Below, piece after piece: positions 17,858-27,066 of a stretch of 35,320 bases of DNA. Every line of letters begins with the position of its first letter. The first letter of the stretch is position 1. A program made the position numbers and the translations under genes. Source of the stretch: Bacteroidota bacterium (GTDB lineage: Bacteria > Bacteroidota > Bacteroidia > Flavobacteriales_D > Sanyastnellaceae). Under the pieces are notes generated by a model. That model saw nothing but the letters and a program-made list of their open reading frames with translations. It did no database searches and had not been told where the DNA came from. Where the stretch lies: assembly GCA_027624855.1 (NCBI GenBank), contig JAQBTQ010000024.1, positions 1 to 35,320 on the forward strand, read 5' to 3'.

Positions 17858-18990
17858 AGCTCAAACAAGGCCAAGTTAGCCCGTTCAACCTCATCGCTTT
17901 GCACATGATCAGCAAAAAAGGCTCTCGAAGCGGCGGACTTTTCCTGCCAATCGGCATTTGATATGGAAAACGCCTCGGTCAATCCTCGAATCCAGATGGC
18001 CTCATCGAGCGGCCATTCCCATCCTATTCCCTTGTTCTCGAGTTCCTTCCACGGAGTGCGGTCACTGATCAACACCGGGCATCCATGGGCCCATGCCTCC
18101 ACAATGCTATGCCCAAAATTTTCTTGCATTGTTGATGAAAGAAGAAAATGGGCTCCTTGATAGTGCGGAGCCAATTCGGATGGAGGCATCCCACCCAATA
18201 ATCGCACTGATACTGCAGGATTTTGTTTCGACAACCCCTCCAGTTCGGCCCCATACTCCACGTCTTCCAATGGCCCGATAAAATCAACGTGAATCGGGCG
18301 GGTGCTTTTGCATTTCAATAAGGCCGACAACCCAAACATCACATTTTTCACCCGATGAATTCGCCCAACAATCAACACCCTCCAATGATCAGCGGGGCGT
18401 TCGGGGTTTTCTAGTGGGAGGGGGAGGGGAAGGTTTTGTGCGACTTTTATTGAATTCCGCGCTTTCGGAAATGACTCTAAAACCTCATCGCACTCATTCA
18501 TAGACGACGCATGCCAGAGCACATGATTCATCCCGCCTGTCATTTTCATCATTGACAAGAACAACTGCTTTTTCAGTGGTTTGATGGCAAGAGCCGATTT
18601 GCCTAGCATTCCTCGAGGAGCAAGGCAAACCTTCGTATTCAATGAAGCCCTCACCAATCGCATTGGCAAGAGTGTAAATTCAAGGGAAAACAGGCTGTTT
18701 AAATGCAAAAAGTCTGGATTTACCTCTTCTAATAGTTGTTTCCAATCTCCTCGCGACAACCGCTCGCTGTAACGTACCTGTATTGTGCCTTGTGGCACAT
18801 CAAATGGTATCCAGATGTCATGATTTGATACCAATTCTTTTGTCTCGCCTAAATCACGATTACCGGTAACCACCCAGACATCGTGATGCCGAGCGAGCAA
18901 TCCAGCTAAATTATGTGCACTTTGTATGGGACCCCCCGCTTTATACGCTGGTGGAAACCAATCAACTGAAATAAGAATGCGTTTTCTCAT
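17854..18990 (-). CDS. Glycosyltransferase family 4 protein
   Basis: 378-residue GT-B glycosyltransferase. The ATG at 18988-18990 is chosen because it opens the standard first strand (MRKRILISVDWFPPAYKAGG) and lies one base after the asnB stop; longer starts would run deep into asnB. The C-terminal nucleotide-sugar domain shows VLIVGRIHRVKN and the E-x7-E motif ENFGHSIVEAW with HGCPVLIS after it. It probably adds a hexose in surface polysaccharide or glycoprotein synthesis, in line with the neighbouring asnB of a type frequent in such loci. Donor and acceptor unknown. Confidence 0.9.
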   Translation of the reverse strand: MRKRILISVDWFPPAYKAGGPIQSAHNLAGLLARHHDVWVVTGNRDLGETKELVSNHDIWIPFDVPQGTIQVRYSERLSRGDWKQLLEEVNPDFLHLNSLFSLEFTLLPMRLVRASLNTKVCLAPRGMLGKSALAIKPLKKQLFLSMMKMTGGMNHVLWHASSMNECDEVLESFPKARNSIKVAQNLPLPLPLENPERPADHWRVLIVGRIHRVKNVMFGLSALLKCKSTRPIHVDFIGPLEDVEYGAELEGLSKQNPAVSVRLLGGMPPSELAPHYQGAHFLLSSTMQENFGHSIVEAWAHGCPVLISDRTPWKELENKGIGWEWPLDEAIWIRGLTEAFSISNADWQEKSAASRAFFADHVQSDEVERANLALFEL

Positions 18991-18991
18991 T

Positions 18992-20887
18992 TCAATGAAT
19001 GCCATTTCGTTCCATCCAATAACCAAGCACAACCAATGGCCAAATGCGTGAATAAGACCATCGGCGATCTCTAGCCAAAAATGCATTCCATATCCGATCA
19101 ATTTCATCGGATTCCATTAAGCTTGAGCCTTTGAGATGTCCCAATCCACTTTCACACAAAGCCTTTAATTCATTTCTCATCCACATCTCCCAAGGCAATG
19201 TAAAACCCATCTTGGGTCGATGAATCACCTCATCGGGAAGCAGATCTGGCAACGCCTCGGTTAATAATTGTTTTGGTGTATGTGGCCACTTTTCTTCATC
19301 TGACACACGCATAGCTGCAAGAACAACATTGTGATCTAAAAAAGGAACCCTCACTTCCAAGGCATGAGCCATGGACATTTGATCCGTATCCCTGAGAAGC
19401 GTGTGACCCATGTATGTCCACATTTCTGCCAATGACACTTTTGAAAGCCTCGGTAATTTCGAGCCAGGAGAGTTTTGGTCAAGTGTGGCATTCAGCCATT
19501 GAAATACAGCGTTGGGATAAGAAGAAGAATTCGGTGAGAGCTTTCGAATGTCTCCCTCCAAAAACACTTGTCTAGATAACGGGTAAGTATGTTGAAGATC
19601 GAAGTAATTGCCCGCTAATATTTCAGCCTTTTTTCGTGCATTGGCATCTTGGTTTCGGAGTGTATATAAGCTCCCTATTAATTTTCGCATTCCTCGAGGC
19701 CAAGATCCGAGCCACCTCCGTTCCCATAGCTCACTCGTTCGTTTGAAGACTGGGTAGCCTGCAAACAATTCATCACCGCCGAGCCCGCTGAGCGCAACCG
19801 TTATTCCAGCATTTTTGGTCGCCTGGCTTACTACATATGTGTTGGGACCATCACCACTGGGATGATCCAGCGCATCCAAAGCAGATGGAATCTCTTTTAA
19901 AAAAGCCTCTGGTGTCAACCGTATTTCATGATGATCCGTGTCAAACTTTTGTGCAATTAACCTGGAATATGGGCTCTCGTCGTAATCACCCTCATTGAAT
20001 GTCACACTAAACGTCGAAATCCTTTGCTCTGTTGCGGCGCTCATCAAGCCAACAATTGCACTGGAATCAATCCCACCGGATAAAAATGCGCCTAGCGGAA
20101 CATCTGAACGCAGTCTCAAATCCACGGATCGCTCCAGTTTCTCACGGATCATTTTTAAATGCTCTGCACGTGAAATGTTCGATCCGATTTCGTCGACTGA
20201 AAGACTTGCAACATCCCACCAGCACCCCTTTTCTGTCTCTTCACCATGCAATCGTAACCAATGCCCTGGCTCAAGAAGAAATACATCTTGAACCATCGTC
20301 AACGGCGCATGAACTGTTTGATAACGCAAGTAATCGGCTAATGCCTCTGGCGACATGTTTCGCTTCACCCAACCGGAAGCCAATAAACTTCGAATTTCAC
20401 TTGAAAAGAGAACCGCTCCTCGTGCATGGGTGTAATAAACTGGTTTAATACCGATTCGATCCCGGGCGATAAGCACTTCGCGATTGGCATGATTCCAATA
20501 AGCGAAAGCAAACATGCCATTAAATTCCTGTAAGGCGGATCTGCCCCATTGCTGCAAAGCAGCAAGAACTACTTCGGTATCACTATCCGTTTTGAAAACA
20601 TAACTCCCACTCAATTGCTCTTTGAGTTCTCGGTAGTTGTAGACTTCACCATTGAAAATCAGCACATCTCCAGTCGACGAGTCTACGAAGGGCTGATTGG
20701 CAGCGTCACGGGTGTCAATAATGCTCAAACGCCTGTGGCCAAAAATTACTTCGTCTTCTTCCATCCAGACTCCAGAAGCATCGGGTCCTCGATGGGCTAT
20801 TCTATCAACCATTCCGCTCAAAGCCGAACACGCCTCATGAAATGACGCTTTATCTCCTATCCCATATATCCCCGCTATCCCGCACAT
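18992..20887 (-). CDS. asnB: Asparagine synthase, glutamine-hydrolysing
   Basis: 631-residue amidotransferase making asparagine (or amidating another carboxylate) with glutamine nitrogen and ATP. Cys2 is the N-terminal nucleophile. The glutaminase half shows AHRGPDASG (31-39), FNGEVYNY (78-85) and DSDTEVVLAAL (101-111). The synthetase half has the PP-loop SGGIDSS (270-276) and GLGGDELFAGYP. The length and the adjacent glycosyltransferase fit the asnB paralogues found in polysaccharide loci, where the amidated substrate may be a sugar acid; free asparagine synthesis is equally possible. It starts 3 bases after thiL and ends one base before the GT4 start. Confidence 0.93.
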   Translation of the reverse strand: MCGIAGIYGIGDKASFHEACSALSGMVDRIAHRGPDASGVWMEEDEVIFGHRRLSIIDTRDAANQPFVDSSTGDVLIFNGEVYNYRELKEQLSGSYVFKTDSDTEVVLAALQQWGRSALQEFNGMFAFAYWNHANREVLIARDRIGIKPVYYTHARGAVLFSSEIRSLLASGWVKRNMSPEALADYLRYQTVHAPLTMVQDVFLLEPGHWLRLHGEETEKGCWWDVASLSVDEIGSNISRAEHLKMIREKLERSVDLRLRSDVPLGAFLSGGIDSSAIVGLMSAATEQRISTFSVTFNEGDYDESPYSRLIAQKFDTDHHEIRLTPEAFLKEIPSALDALDHPSGDGPNTYVVSQATKNAGITVALSGLGGDELFAGYPVFKRTSELWERRWLGSWPRGMRKLIGSLYTLRNQDANARKKAEILAGNYFDLQHTYPLSRQVFLEGDIRKLSPNSSSYPNAVFQWLNATLDQNSPGSKLPRLSKVSLAEMWTYMGHTLLRDTDQMSMAHALEVRVPFLDHNVVLAAMRVSDEEKWPHTPKQLLTEALPDLLPDEVIHRPKMGFTLPWEMWMRNELKALCESGLGHLKGSSLMESDEIDRIWNAFLARDRRWSYSRIWPLVVLGYWMERNGIH

Positions 20888-20890
20888 TTT

Positions 20891-21940
20891 TTACCCTTCA
20901 CCTTGGGTGTTGTTCTTGGCAACACCGTCCCACCCTTGTGCCTTCAGTGGTGTTTCCATTCCATTTTTTGTGATCAGTGTCTTTTCCTCGGTATCCCCTG
21001 TCATGTGGCCTATCACCGATAGTTTTGGGTGATTTCGAACTTTTTCATAATCCTCTTGGGCAATGGTGAACAGCAATTCATAGTCCTCTCCACCGCTTAG
21101 CATGCACAGCGTTGGGTCCAGATTGAAGTCCCGAGCGGTCTTATAGGTGTGCTGGCTAATTGGGAGTTTATCCTCATAAATTTTCACTCCCGTACCAGAA
21201 GCTGCACAAAGATGAAAGACTTCGCTCGCCAGTCCGTCACTGATGTCAATCATCGAGGTCGGCTTCAATCCCAACTCGTCAATTTCTCGAATGACATCGG
21301 TCCGGGCTTCGGGTTTGAGTTGACGTTCCAAAATCCCCTCATGACCTGATAAATCCGGTTGAGCCATTGGCGCGGACTGGAACACCACTTTTTCTCGTTC
21401 CAAAATCTGCAAGCCCATGTAAGCCCCGCCTAATTCCCCCGAAACCACCAAGAGATCGCCAGACTTGGCTCCAGCGCGCGAAGTGACTTTTGCAGAATCG
21501 ACGATTCCAAGCGCAGTTACCGTCAACATCAATCCCGAGGGAGATGTCGAGGTGTCGCCGCCAACCAAATCGACCCCATATACGGCACAAGCCTTGTGAA
21601 TCCCAGCATACAATTCATCCAATGCTTCAACAGAAAACCGATTGCTCACCGCTATCGAAACCGTAACCTGAGTAGGCAGGGCATTCATCGCGCAGATATC
21701 GGATAAATTCACCGTTATCGCCTTGTAACCCAAGTGTTTCAAAGGGGCGTATGACAGGTCAAAATGCACCCCTTCACAGAGCATGTCCGTGGAAATTACC
21801 ACTTGTTTCCCATCTGGATTTAATACTGCTGCGTCATCCCCTATTCCCATTAACGTCGAAGGCTGACGAAGCACTGTCCCTTCAGTTAGTCTCCGAATCA
21901 GCCCGAACTCACCAAGTTCTTCTATTTCCGTGCGTTGCAT
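20891..21940 (-). CDS. thiL: Thiamine-monophosphate kinase
   Basis: 349-residue enzyme phosphorylating thiamine phosphate to the active cofactor thiamine pyrophosphate. Family motifs: EFGLIRRLTE (11-20), GIGDDAAVL (32-40), STDMLCEGVHFD, LVGGDTSTSPSGLML and MIDISDGLASEVFHLC, with SGGEDYELLFT near the C-terminus. Length is normal. It heads the minus-strand run leading into asnB, three bases away, although the two have no obvious metabolic link. The FKBP gene ends 29 bases upstream on the same strand. Confidence 0.95.
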   Translation of the reverse strand: MQRTEIEELGEFGLIRRLTEGTVLRQPSTLMGIGDDAAVLNPDGKQVVISTDMLCEGVHFDLSYAPLKHLGYKAITVNLSDICAMNALPTQVTVSIAVSNRFSVEALDELYAGIHKACAVYGVDLVGGDTSTSPSGLMLTVTALGIVDSAKVTSRAGAKSGDLLVVSGELGGAYMGLQILEREKVVFQSAPMAQPDLSGHEGILERQLKPEARTDVIREIDELGLKPTSMIDISDGLASEVFHLCAASGTGVKIYEDKLPISQHTYKTARDFNLDPTLCMLSGGEDYELLFTIAQEDYEKVRNHPKLSVIGHMTGDTEEKTLITKNGMETPLKAQGWDGVAKNNTQGEG

Positions 21941-21969
21941 GCTTCAAAGGTACCGAATCTTTTTGCGAA

Positions 21970-22443
21970 TCATTGTCCAGAAGGCGCATCCGAAACAGCC
22001 AATACCTCTCCCACGAAATGCAGCGCCAACCCTGCAAAAGGGTGATTAAAATCCACCACCAGCGAATTCAACCGCACCTCCGCTACCACGCCAATGATTT
22101 CGTCACCGTCTTCTGTTTGCATGGGCACCACCTCCCCTACTTCGAACACAGATTCGTCCCATTCGCCGTCCACTAAAAATGCCGATTTAGGCACCTCGAC
22201 ATAAGCTTCCTCATCTTCCTCACCATAAGCCTCTTCTACCGTCAATTTGAAATCGAATGAATCTCCCACTTGCAATCCCATCAATGCGGATTCAAAGGCG
22301 GGCAAGACATGGCCCTCACCCATCATAAAACCAAATGGCTCATCTGCAGGGCAAATTTCAAGTTCCTCGCCTTCCGCGTTCGCCTCGCGAAGGATATAGC
22401 TTATTTCAACAAATTTTCCGAGGGCAATGATTGACTGATTCAT
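21970..22443 (-). CDS. FKBP-type peptidyl-prolyl isomerase, SlyD-like
   Basis: 157-residue isomerase/chaperone. The ATG at 22441-22443 is chosen because it starts directly at the first FKBP strand (MNQSIIALGKFVEISYILRE) and clears the divergent M1 gene. The split FKBP domain with an inserted flap is visible: FGFMMGEGHVLPAFESALMG, then LQVGDSFDFKLTVEEAYGEE, and an insert-in-flap-type segment around YVEVPKSAFLVDG. SlyD of E. coli has a His/Cys-rich metal-binding tail; this protein ends in APSGQ with no such tail, so a nickel role is unlikely. Probably cytoplasmic, since no signal peptide is present. Confidence 0.9.
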   Translation of the reverse strand: MNQSIIALGKFVEISYILREANAEGEELEICPADEPFGFMMGEGHVLPAFESALMGLQVGDSFDFKLTVEEAYGEEDEEAYVEVPKSAFLVDGEWDESVFEVGEVVPMQTEDGDEIIGVVAEVRLNSLVVDFNHPFAGLALHFVGEVLAVSDAPSGQ

Positions 22444-22478
22444 GCAACGAAAGTAGTTGCCTGATGTAAATTGCCGAC

Positions 22479-24959
22479 ATGCCACAGTCATTTCTTCGCC
22501 AATTTTTATGCTTCACCTTCGTGGTCTGCAGCATGCCTTTTGCTCAATCGCAAGAAGAAGCTCCACAACGTCAATTGAGAACACCTCGCGTGTTCAATCC
22601 CGTGCCTTGCCATCATTTCCGAGCGCAATCAAGCGACCGACAAACCGAACCTCCCTCTGCTGCGCCGCGTTGGATGATGAATTACGATATGGAGCCATCC
22701 ATTGCTCGCAGCGACTCCTTTGATGTGCACACCTATGAATTGGATCTCGACGTCACCAATTATAGTTATCAATTATTGGAGGCTCACGCGCAAATCGAGT
22801 TGAGTGTTTTAAGTGATGAGGCAACGGATTTATGGTTTGACTTGGTCGAATTGACAGTCGACAGTGTGCTCGTCAATGGCGCTGCCGTTACGTTCGATCA
22901 GAACGAATCAGAACTTCACATTTCATCTCCAGAAAATGGTTGGATCACCGATGAGCAATACAATCTCGATATCTGGTATGGAGGACCGCCTTACCAAGAC
23001 CCTTACTGGGGTGGGTTCTATTTCGTGAGCGACTACATCTACAATTTGGGTATCGGGCTGACCACCATCCCCCCGAATTTTGGAAAAGTCTGGTATCCCT
23101 GTTTTGACAATTTTGTCGAACGTGCGACCTACACCTATCACATCACCAGCGCAGGAGGTCGAAAAGCACATTGTCAAGGGCACCTCATTGGTGAACAAGT
23201 ACTAGGCGGCGATACCTTGGTTCGAAGTTTTCAGCTGGATCACCCCATTACCACCCACCAATCCGCAATTGCCGTGGCACCTTATGTGGATTCCAACTAC
23301 GTGCATACTGGAGCCTACGGCGACATCCCCGTGCGATTGACTGGAAAACAGGAGCACATTGGCCAAATGGTAAACAAATTTCAAGAACTCGGTTTCGCAA
23401 TCGATGCGCTCGAATATTGGTGGGGTCCCTATGCATGGGAACGCGTCGGTTACGTGCTCACTACAGATGGCGCATTGGAAATCCCCACAAACATTGCCTA
23501 TCCGCAGTTCATGGTAGGCGAGGGGTTGGTTGCCAATGGCGATTTATTCAGCCATGAATTGGGGCATCATTGGTGGGGCGATTTGGTCGCGCCACGCATT
23601 CACAATCACATGTGGTTGAAGGAAGGTCCTGCAGAATACAGCTCTCACTTGTTTGTGGAATGGAAAGATGGTGAAGAGGCATTCATTGATGTGGTCAAGG
23701 ACAACCAATTGTTTGTTCTCGAAGAATGCCACGTGCAAGACAACGGATTTCATCCGCTTTCACCCATGCCGGACGAAGAAATCTATGGTAGGCATACCTA
23801 CTACAAAGGAGCTTCCATTCTGCACAATCTCAGGGCCTACTTGGGCGATGAATTGTTCCGTTCTGGGATGCAATCTGTTATTGCAGCTTTATACGACAGC
23901 TTCATGGACGCAACCGACTTCGAAGAAACGCTTGAAGAAGTCACCGGCGTCGATATGACGCCATGGTTTGAAGCGCAAGTGTTGCAGCCCGGGTTCTCAA
24001 CTTGGGTGCTTGACTCCACCTCAAATGCTGGCCCTCAGCAAACCGTTCTCTACCTTCAACAGAAACTGCGGGCTTGTGAAAATTACCATATGAACGAGCC
24101 CTTGGAAGTTGCCGTATGGGACGCTAATTGGCAGCGATTTGACACTCAGATTATTGCCAATGGTCAAAGCGATGCCATTACCATTGAACACCCCGACATC
24201 GATTATCCCGCAATGATTGCCTTGAATCCAAACGGACGGCTCAATCAAGGTCGAATGGATTTCATGTACACCATCACGGAGCCTGAAGGCATCCAAAACC
24301 TGCCATGGGTCGCGATGCGAGTTGGGTGCGATGCAATTCCAGAAGGCGACTCAGCTTTGGTCCGGATTGAACACCATTGGGCCGCCCCTGACGCAGGACC
24401 CACGGAGCCCTATGTTGACGAATTAAGCACCACGCATTTTTGGGTCGTCGATGGTATCTGGCCAGCAGGCATCTTATTGGATGCCCGTCTTCAATATTAT
24501 GGAAATGATGCCAATGCATTGGATTACGAACTCTACGGCGGGACAGAAGCCGACGGGTTTTTGGCTTGGCGCCCTCATGCGGGCGCTCCTTGGCAAGAAT
24601 GTGAATCTTATGAATGGCAGCCGGGGTCATTGGCAAATGGTTCCGGGCTATTTCGCGTGTTCGACTTGAAAAAGGGACAATACGCCTTTGCTAAGGGGGA
24701 CGTTTCCATTGGTGTTGAAGAAAACCAATCGATCGATGCAATTCAGGTTTGGCCAAGCCCAGCTTCTGATCAATTGCACGTTCAGTCAAATCGTGCCATT
24801 GATCAAATCCAAGTATGGAACGGTCAAGGGGAATTGGTGACCCACGTTCGCCAGTCAAATGGCATCACGCAGTGGAGCATAGATGTGAATGACTGGAGTG
24901 CCGGTGCGTACATCGTCCGAGTCAATGGGGGCGATGCCACGACATTCTTAGTTCACTGA
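22479..24959 (+). CDS. Secreted M1-family metallopeptidase with T9SS domain
   Basis: 826-residue zinc aminopeptidase-like protein. A signal peptide occupies about residues 1-24 (FLCFTFVVCSMPFAQSQ). The N-terminal saddle domain is followed by the gluzincin motif HELGHHWWG with His359, Glu360 and His363, and the third zinc ligand Glu382 (WLKEGPAEY) at the usual spacing. The substrate-recognition motif, GAMEN in classic M1 enzymes, reads GALEI here (331-335). The C-terminal ~85 residues form a T9SS sorting domain (IQVWPSPASDQLHV, then GAYIVRV), so it acts outside the cell. It is divergent from the FKBP gene with 35 bases between starts. Confidence 0.92.
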   Translation: MPQSFLRQFLCFTFVVCSMPFAQSQEEAPQRQLRTPRVFNPVPCHHFRAQSSDRQTEPPSAAPRWMMNYDMEPSIARSDSFDVHTYELDLDVTNYSYQLLEAHAQIELSVLSDEATDLWFDLVELTVDSVLVNGAAVTFDQNESELHISSPENGWITDEQYNLDIWYGGPPYQDPYWGGFYFVSDYIYNLGIGLTTIPPNFGKVWYPCFDNFVERATYTYHITSAGGRKAHCQGHLIGEQVLGGDTLVRSFQLDHPITTHQSAIAVAPYVDSNYVHTGAYGDIPVRLTGKQEHIGQMVNKFQELGFAIDALEYWWGPYAWERVGYVLTTDGALEIPTNIAYPQFMVGEGLVANGDLFSHELGHHWWGDLVAPRIHNHMWLKEGPAEYSSHLFVEWKDGEEAFIDVVKDNQLFVLEECHVQDNGFHPLSPMPDEEIYGRHTYYKGASILHNLRAYLGDELFRSGMQSVIAALYDSFMDATDFEETLEEVTGVDMTPWFEAQVLQPGFSTWVLDSTSNAGPQQTVLYLQQKLRACENYHMNEPLEVAVWDANWQRFDTQIIANGQSDAITIEHPDIDYPAMIALNPNGRLNQGRMDFMYTITEPEGIQNLPWVAMRVGCDAIPEGDSALVRIEHHWAAPDAGPTEPYVDELSTTHFWVVDGIWPAGILLDARLQYYGNDANALDYELYGGTEADGFLAWRPHAGAPWQECESYEWQPGSLANGSGLFRVFDLKKGQYAFAKGDVSIGVEENQSIDAIQVWPSPASDQLHVQSNRAIDQIQVWNGQGELVTHVRQSNGITQWSIDVNDWSAGAYIVRVNGGDATTFLVH

Positions 24960-26023
24960 GCTGGCTTATTGACCGGTCGTAAGGCAATTTTGCCGCGGCC
25001 TGCTAACCAAGCGGTGCGGCCATCTGGAGTGAACCGCACGGTGTAAAAACTACTATCGGGTTCAGTAGACCACTGCAAGCCACCATCCCAGGATTGGCTA
25101 ATTCCAGGAATCCCCACTGCCCATATTCCCTGGCAATTACTTTGTGGGACGTATTGCACACATGAACGATACCCGGGGCCTTCGCCTGGTTGATGCAATG
25201 CCCAGCTCGCTCCACCATCCACCGTAATAACCCGATTAGCTAGATTATCCTCCATGACGTCCCAGTTACCCCCCCAACCAAGGCCGACCAGATCGTCACA
25301 ACGGTCAACACTGAACATCCCGGTCATAGCTGACCCTTGAACAATGGGCGTCTCAACCACGGACCATGTCCTTCCTCGATCCTCCGTGCGGTAAACTCGC
25401 GAGGCGATTCCTCCCGTAACCACCCATGCCTCATCCCCATGGATTGCAATGTTTCCGTTTGACGCAGCAAAGGCTGCTTCTCTTACCCCTTCTTCATTTT
25501 TAGCAATGGCTGGTAAGTCCGTACAAGGAACCGGATTCCAGGAACGGCCTCCATCTCTCGTAATTAAAAGGCTCAAACAATCCTCAACGGGATCACCCAT
25601 TGCCAACCCTTCTTGCTCATCCCAAAACGCCATGCTATCGTAAAAAACCGCACTATCGAGGTTGACATAAACCGGAGACCAAACCCCTTCGATCAAACCC
25701 CTTCGATAAAGGACGGCGGGAGACGCAATGGTCAATGCATAGGCTGCAGAATCTGTAACGGCAACCGAACGAAATGATGGCACCGTGCCATTCGGAAGGG
25801 TAAGGGTATCCACACTCCACGTTTCACCATTATCCGCACTATGACCTAGTAAGCCATTTGATCCTGCCCACCAAATGGATCCGTCTGGTGCGATTTCCAA
25901 CGCACGAATGCTGGATTCGAAACTCCACGTTTTTGGCACGATTGGCCTGTTGGTGTCCGTTATTGTCGTTTCATTGCAGGAAACCAACAAGGTCAGGACA
26001 CCTGCCATTGTGATATACCTCAT
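24953..26023 (-). CDS. Asp-box (BNR) beta-propeller lipoprotein
   Basis: 356-residue lipoprotein. The ATG at 26021-26023 gives a lipoprotein signal (MAGVLTLLVSCNE) with Cys16 lipidated. The rest carries at least five Asp-box repeats of form S/T-x-D-x-G-x-x-W: SADNGETW, TRDGGRSW, TEDRGRTW, TVDGGASW and SWDGGLQW. These mark a sialidase-like or YCF48-like propeller. No sialidase active-site Arg triad is evident, so a scaffold or binding role is likelier than hydrolysis. The start overlaps the DUF4837 stop (ATGA). The 3' end overlaps the convergent M1 gene by 7 bases. Confidence 0.85.
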   Translation of the reverse strand: MRYITMAGVLTLLVSCNETTITDTNRPIVPKTWSFESSIRALEIAPDGSIWWAGSNGLLGHSADNGETWSVDTLTLPNGTVPSFRSVAVTDSAAYALTIASPAVLYRRGLIEGVWSPVYVNLDSAVFYDSMAFWDEQEGLAMGDPVEDCLSLLITRDGGRSWNPVPCTDLPAIAKNEEGVREAAFAASNGNIAIHGDEAWVVTGGIASRVYRTEDRGRTWSVVETPIVQGSAMTGMFSVDRCDDLVGLGWGGNWDVMEDNLANRVITVDGGASWALHQPGEGPGYRSCVQYVPQSNCQGIWAVGIPGISQSWDGGLQWSTEPDSSFYTVRFTPDGRTAWLAGRGKIALRPVNKPAQ

Positions 26024-27066
26024 GGTAAATTGGGCATTGGCTGGGTCCAAGTCAAGGAGCGCACGACGGCCTCAACCTCGCGCATGTATTCCCTCTTCTC
26101 GAAGAACGGAGCATAAGCATAACCTTCCACTGTGACCAACTCCCCAGATTCTTCATGGTACAATGTGAGGCTGTAAAATGGCCCTCCCATAAAGTCCCCT
26201 TCGATGCGCCACAATCCTCTTAATTCAGATGCAAATTGGCCCTTAAAGACCCCCTCTTCATAAGTGGGTACATAGCGCATTTCTGTGGTCATATATGATT
26301 GGGGCGTCGGCCCTTCAACAAACTCCCGTAAAGCGCGATTCCGAGCTTGCAATCGCGACTGCATTGAAAACTGTTCATCACTGACGTAGGGTTCTCGATA
26401 AACAAAAAATCCTTGCTGAACATCGTGATTGTCGCCGCCCTTCATTCGCGTCAATTGGCGATCAATCCATAGAAATTGATCATTCTTCTTGGCCCAACGG
26501 GCATCGCGTGGAATCGTCAATTCTAAGCCTGCCAAATCAATCAATTCTGATCGGATCACTTCTTGATCATCCAAGGCAATCAAATCGGCAAACCGTTCGA
26601 CTTCTGCGCGATGAAACACGCTGATTAATTCTTGGGCCTGCTCGCTAATTTGCATCGCCAGCCCCTCAATCGATTTTGCCTTGGCCACGACAAAAATCTG
26701 GTCGTGGGAATACTTTTCCTTGAAGAATTGCACCGACGGGGTTTGAGTATCCACCCGATCTGCAATTTCAATGTGAATGATGTTTCGGTGTGGCTTCCAA
26801 AAACGATCAAATGATTCGGGCTCGAGGTGCACCAAATCAAACCACGGCTCATATTGTGGCAAAACGGGAAATGGTGCGTCAAAAACGGCCCTGAGCGAAT
26901 CGCCTATCATTCCGTCCCAAACCGACTGTTCAGCAACGACAACAATTTCACCAGCCGCTCCAACCTTGCCCGTCAATGGAGAACGTGCGCCCTCCTGGCT
27001 TCCACAACTTGCAAAAAAAAGCAAGCTGAGCAACCCAAACCACGTGCTAGCGACTCCCGTCCGCAT
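26020..27066 (-). CDS. DUF4837 family lipoprotein
   Basis: 348-residue member of DUF4837, a Bacteroidota family of unknown function. Lipoprotein signal LLSLLFFASCGSQ with the lipidated Cys near residue 21. The conserved start of the domain is clear: GKVGAAGEIVVVAEQSVWDG, GDSLRAVFDAPFPVLPQYEP and HRNIIHIEI. Its 5' end overlaps the lytic transglycosylase gene by 20 bases and its stop overlaps the next gene, so it sits in a coupled envelope operon. That points to a periplasmic or outer-membrane role, which is inference. Confidence 0.88.
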   Translation of the reverse strand: MRTGVASTWFGLLSLLFFASCGSQEGARSPLTGKVGAAGEIVVVAEQSVWDGMIGDSLRAVFDAPFPVLPQYEPWFDLVHLEPESFDRFWKPHRNIIHIEIADRVDTQTPSVQFFKEKYSHDQIFVVAKAKSIEGLAMQISEQAQELISVFHRAEVERFADLIALDDQEVIRSELIDLAGLELTIPRDARWAKKNDQFLWIDRQLTRMKGGDNHDVQQGFFVYREPYVSDEQFSMQSRLQARNRALREFVEGPTPQSYMTTEMRYVPTYEEGVFKGQFASELRGLWRIEGDFMGGPFYSLTLYHEESGELVTVEGYAYAPFFEKREYMREVEAVVRSLTWTQPMPNLP

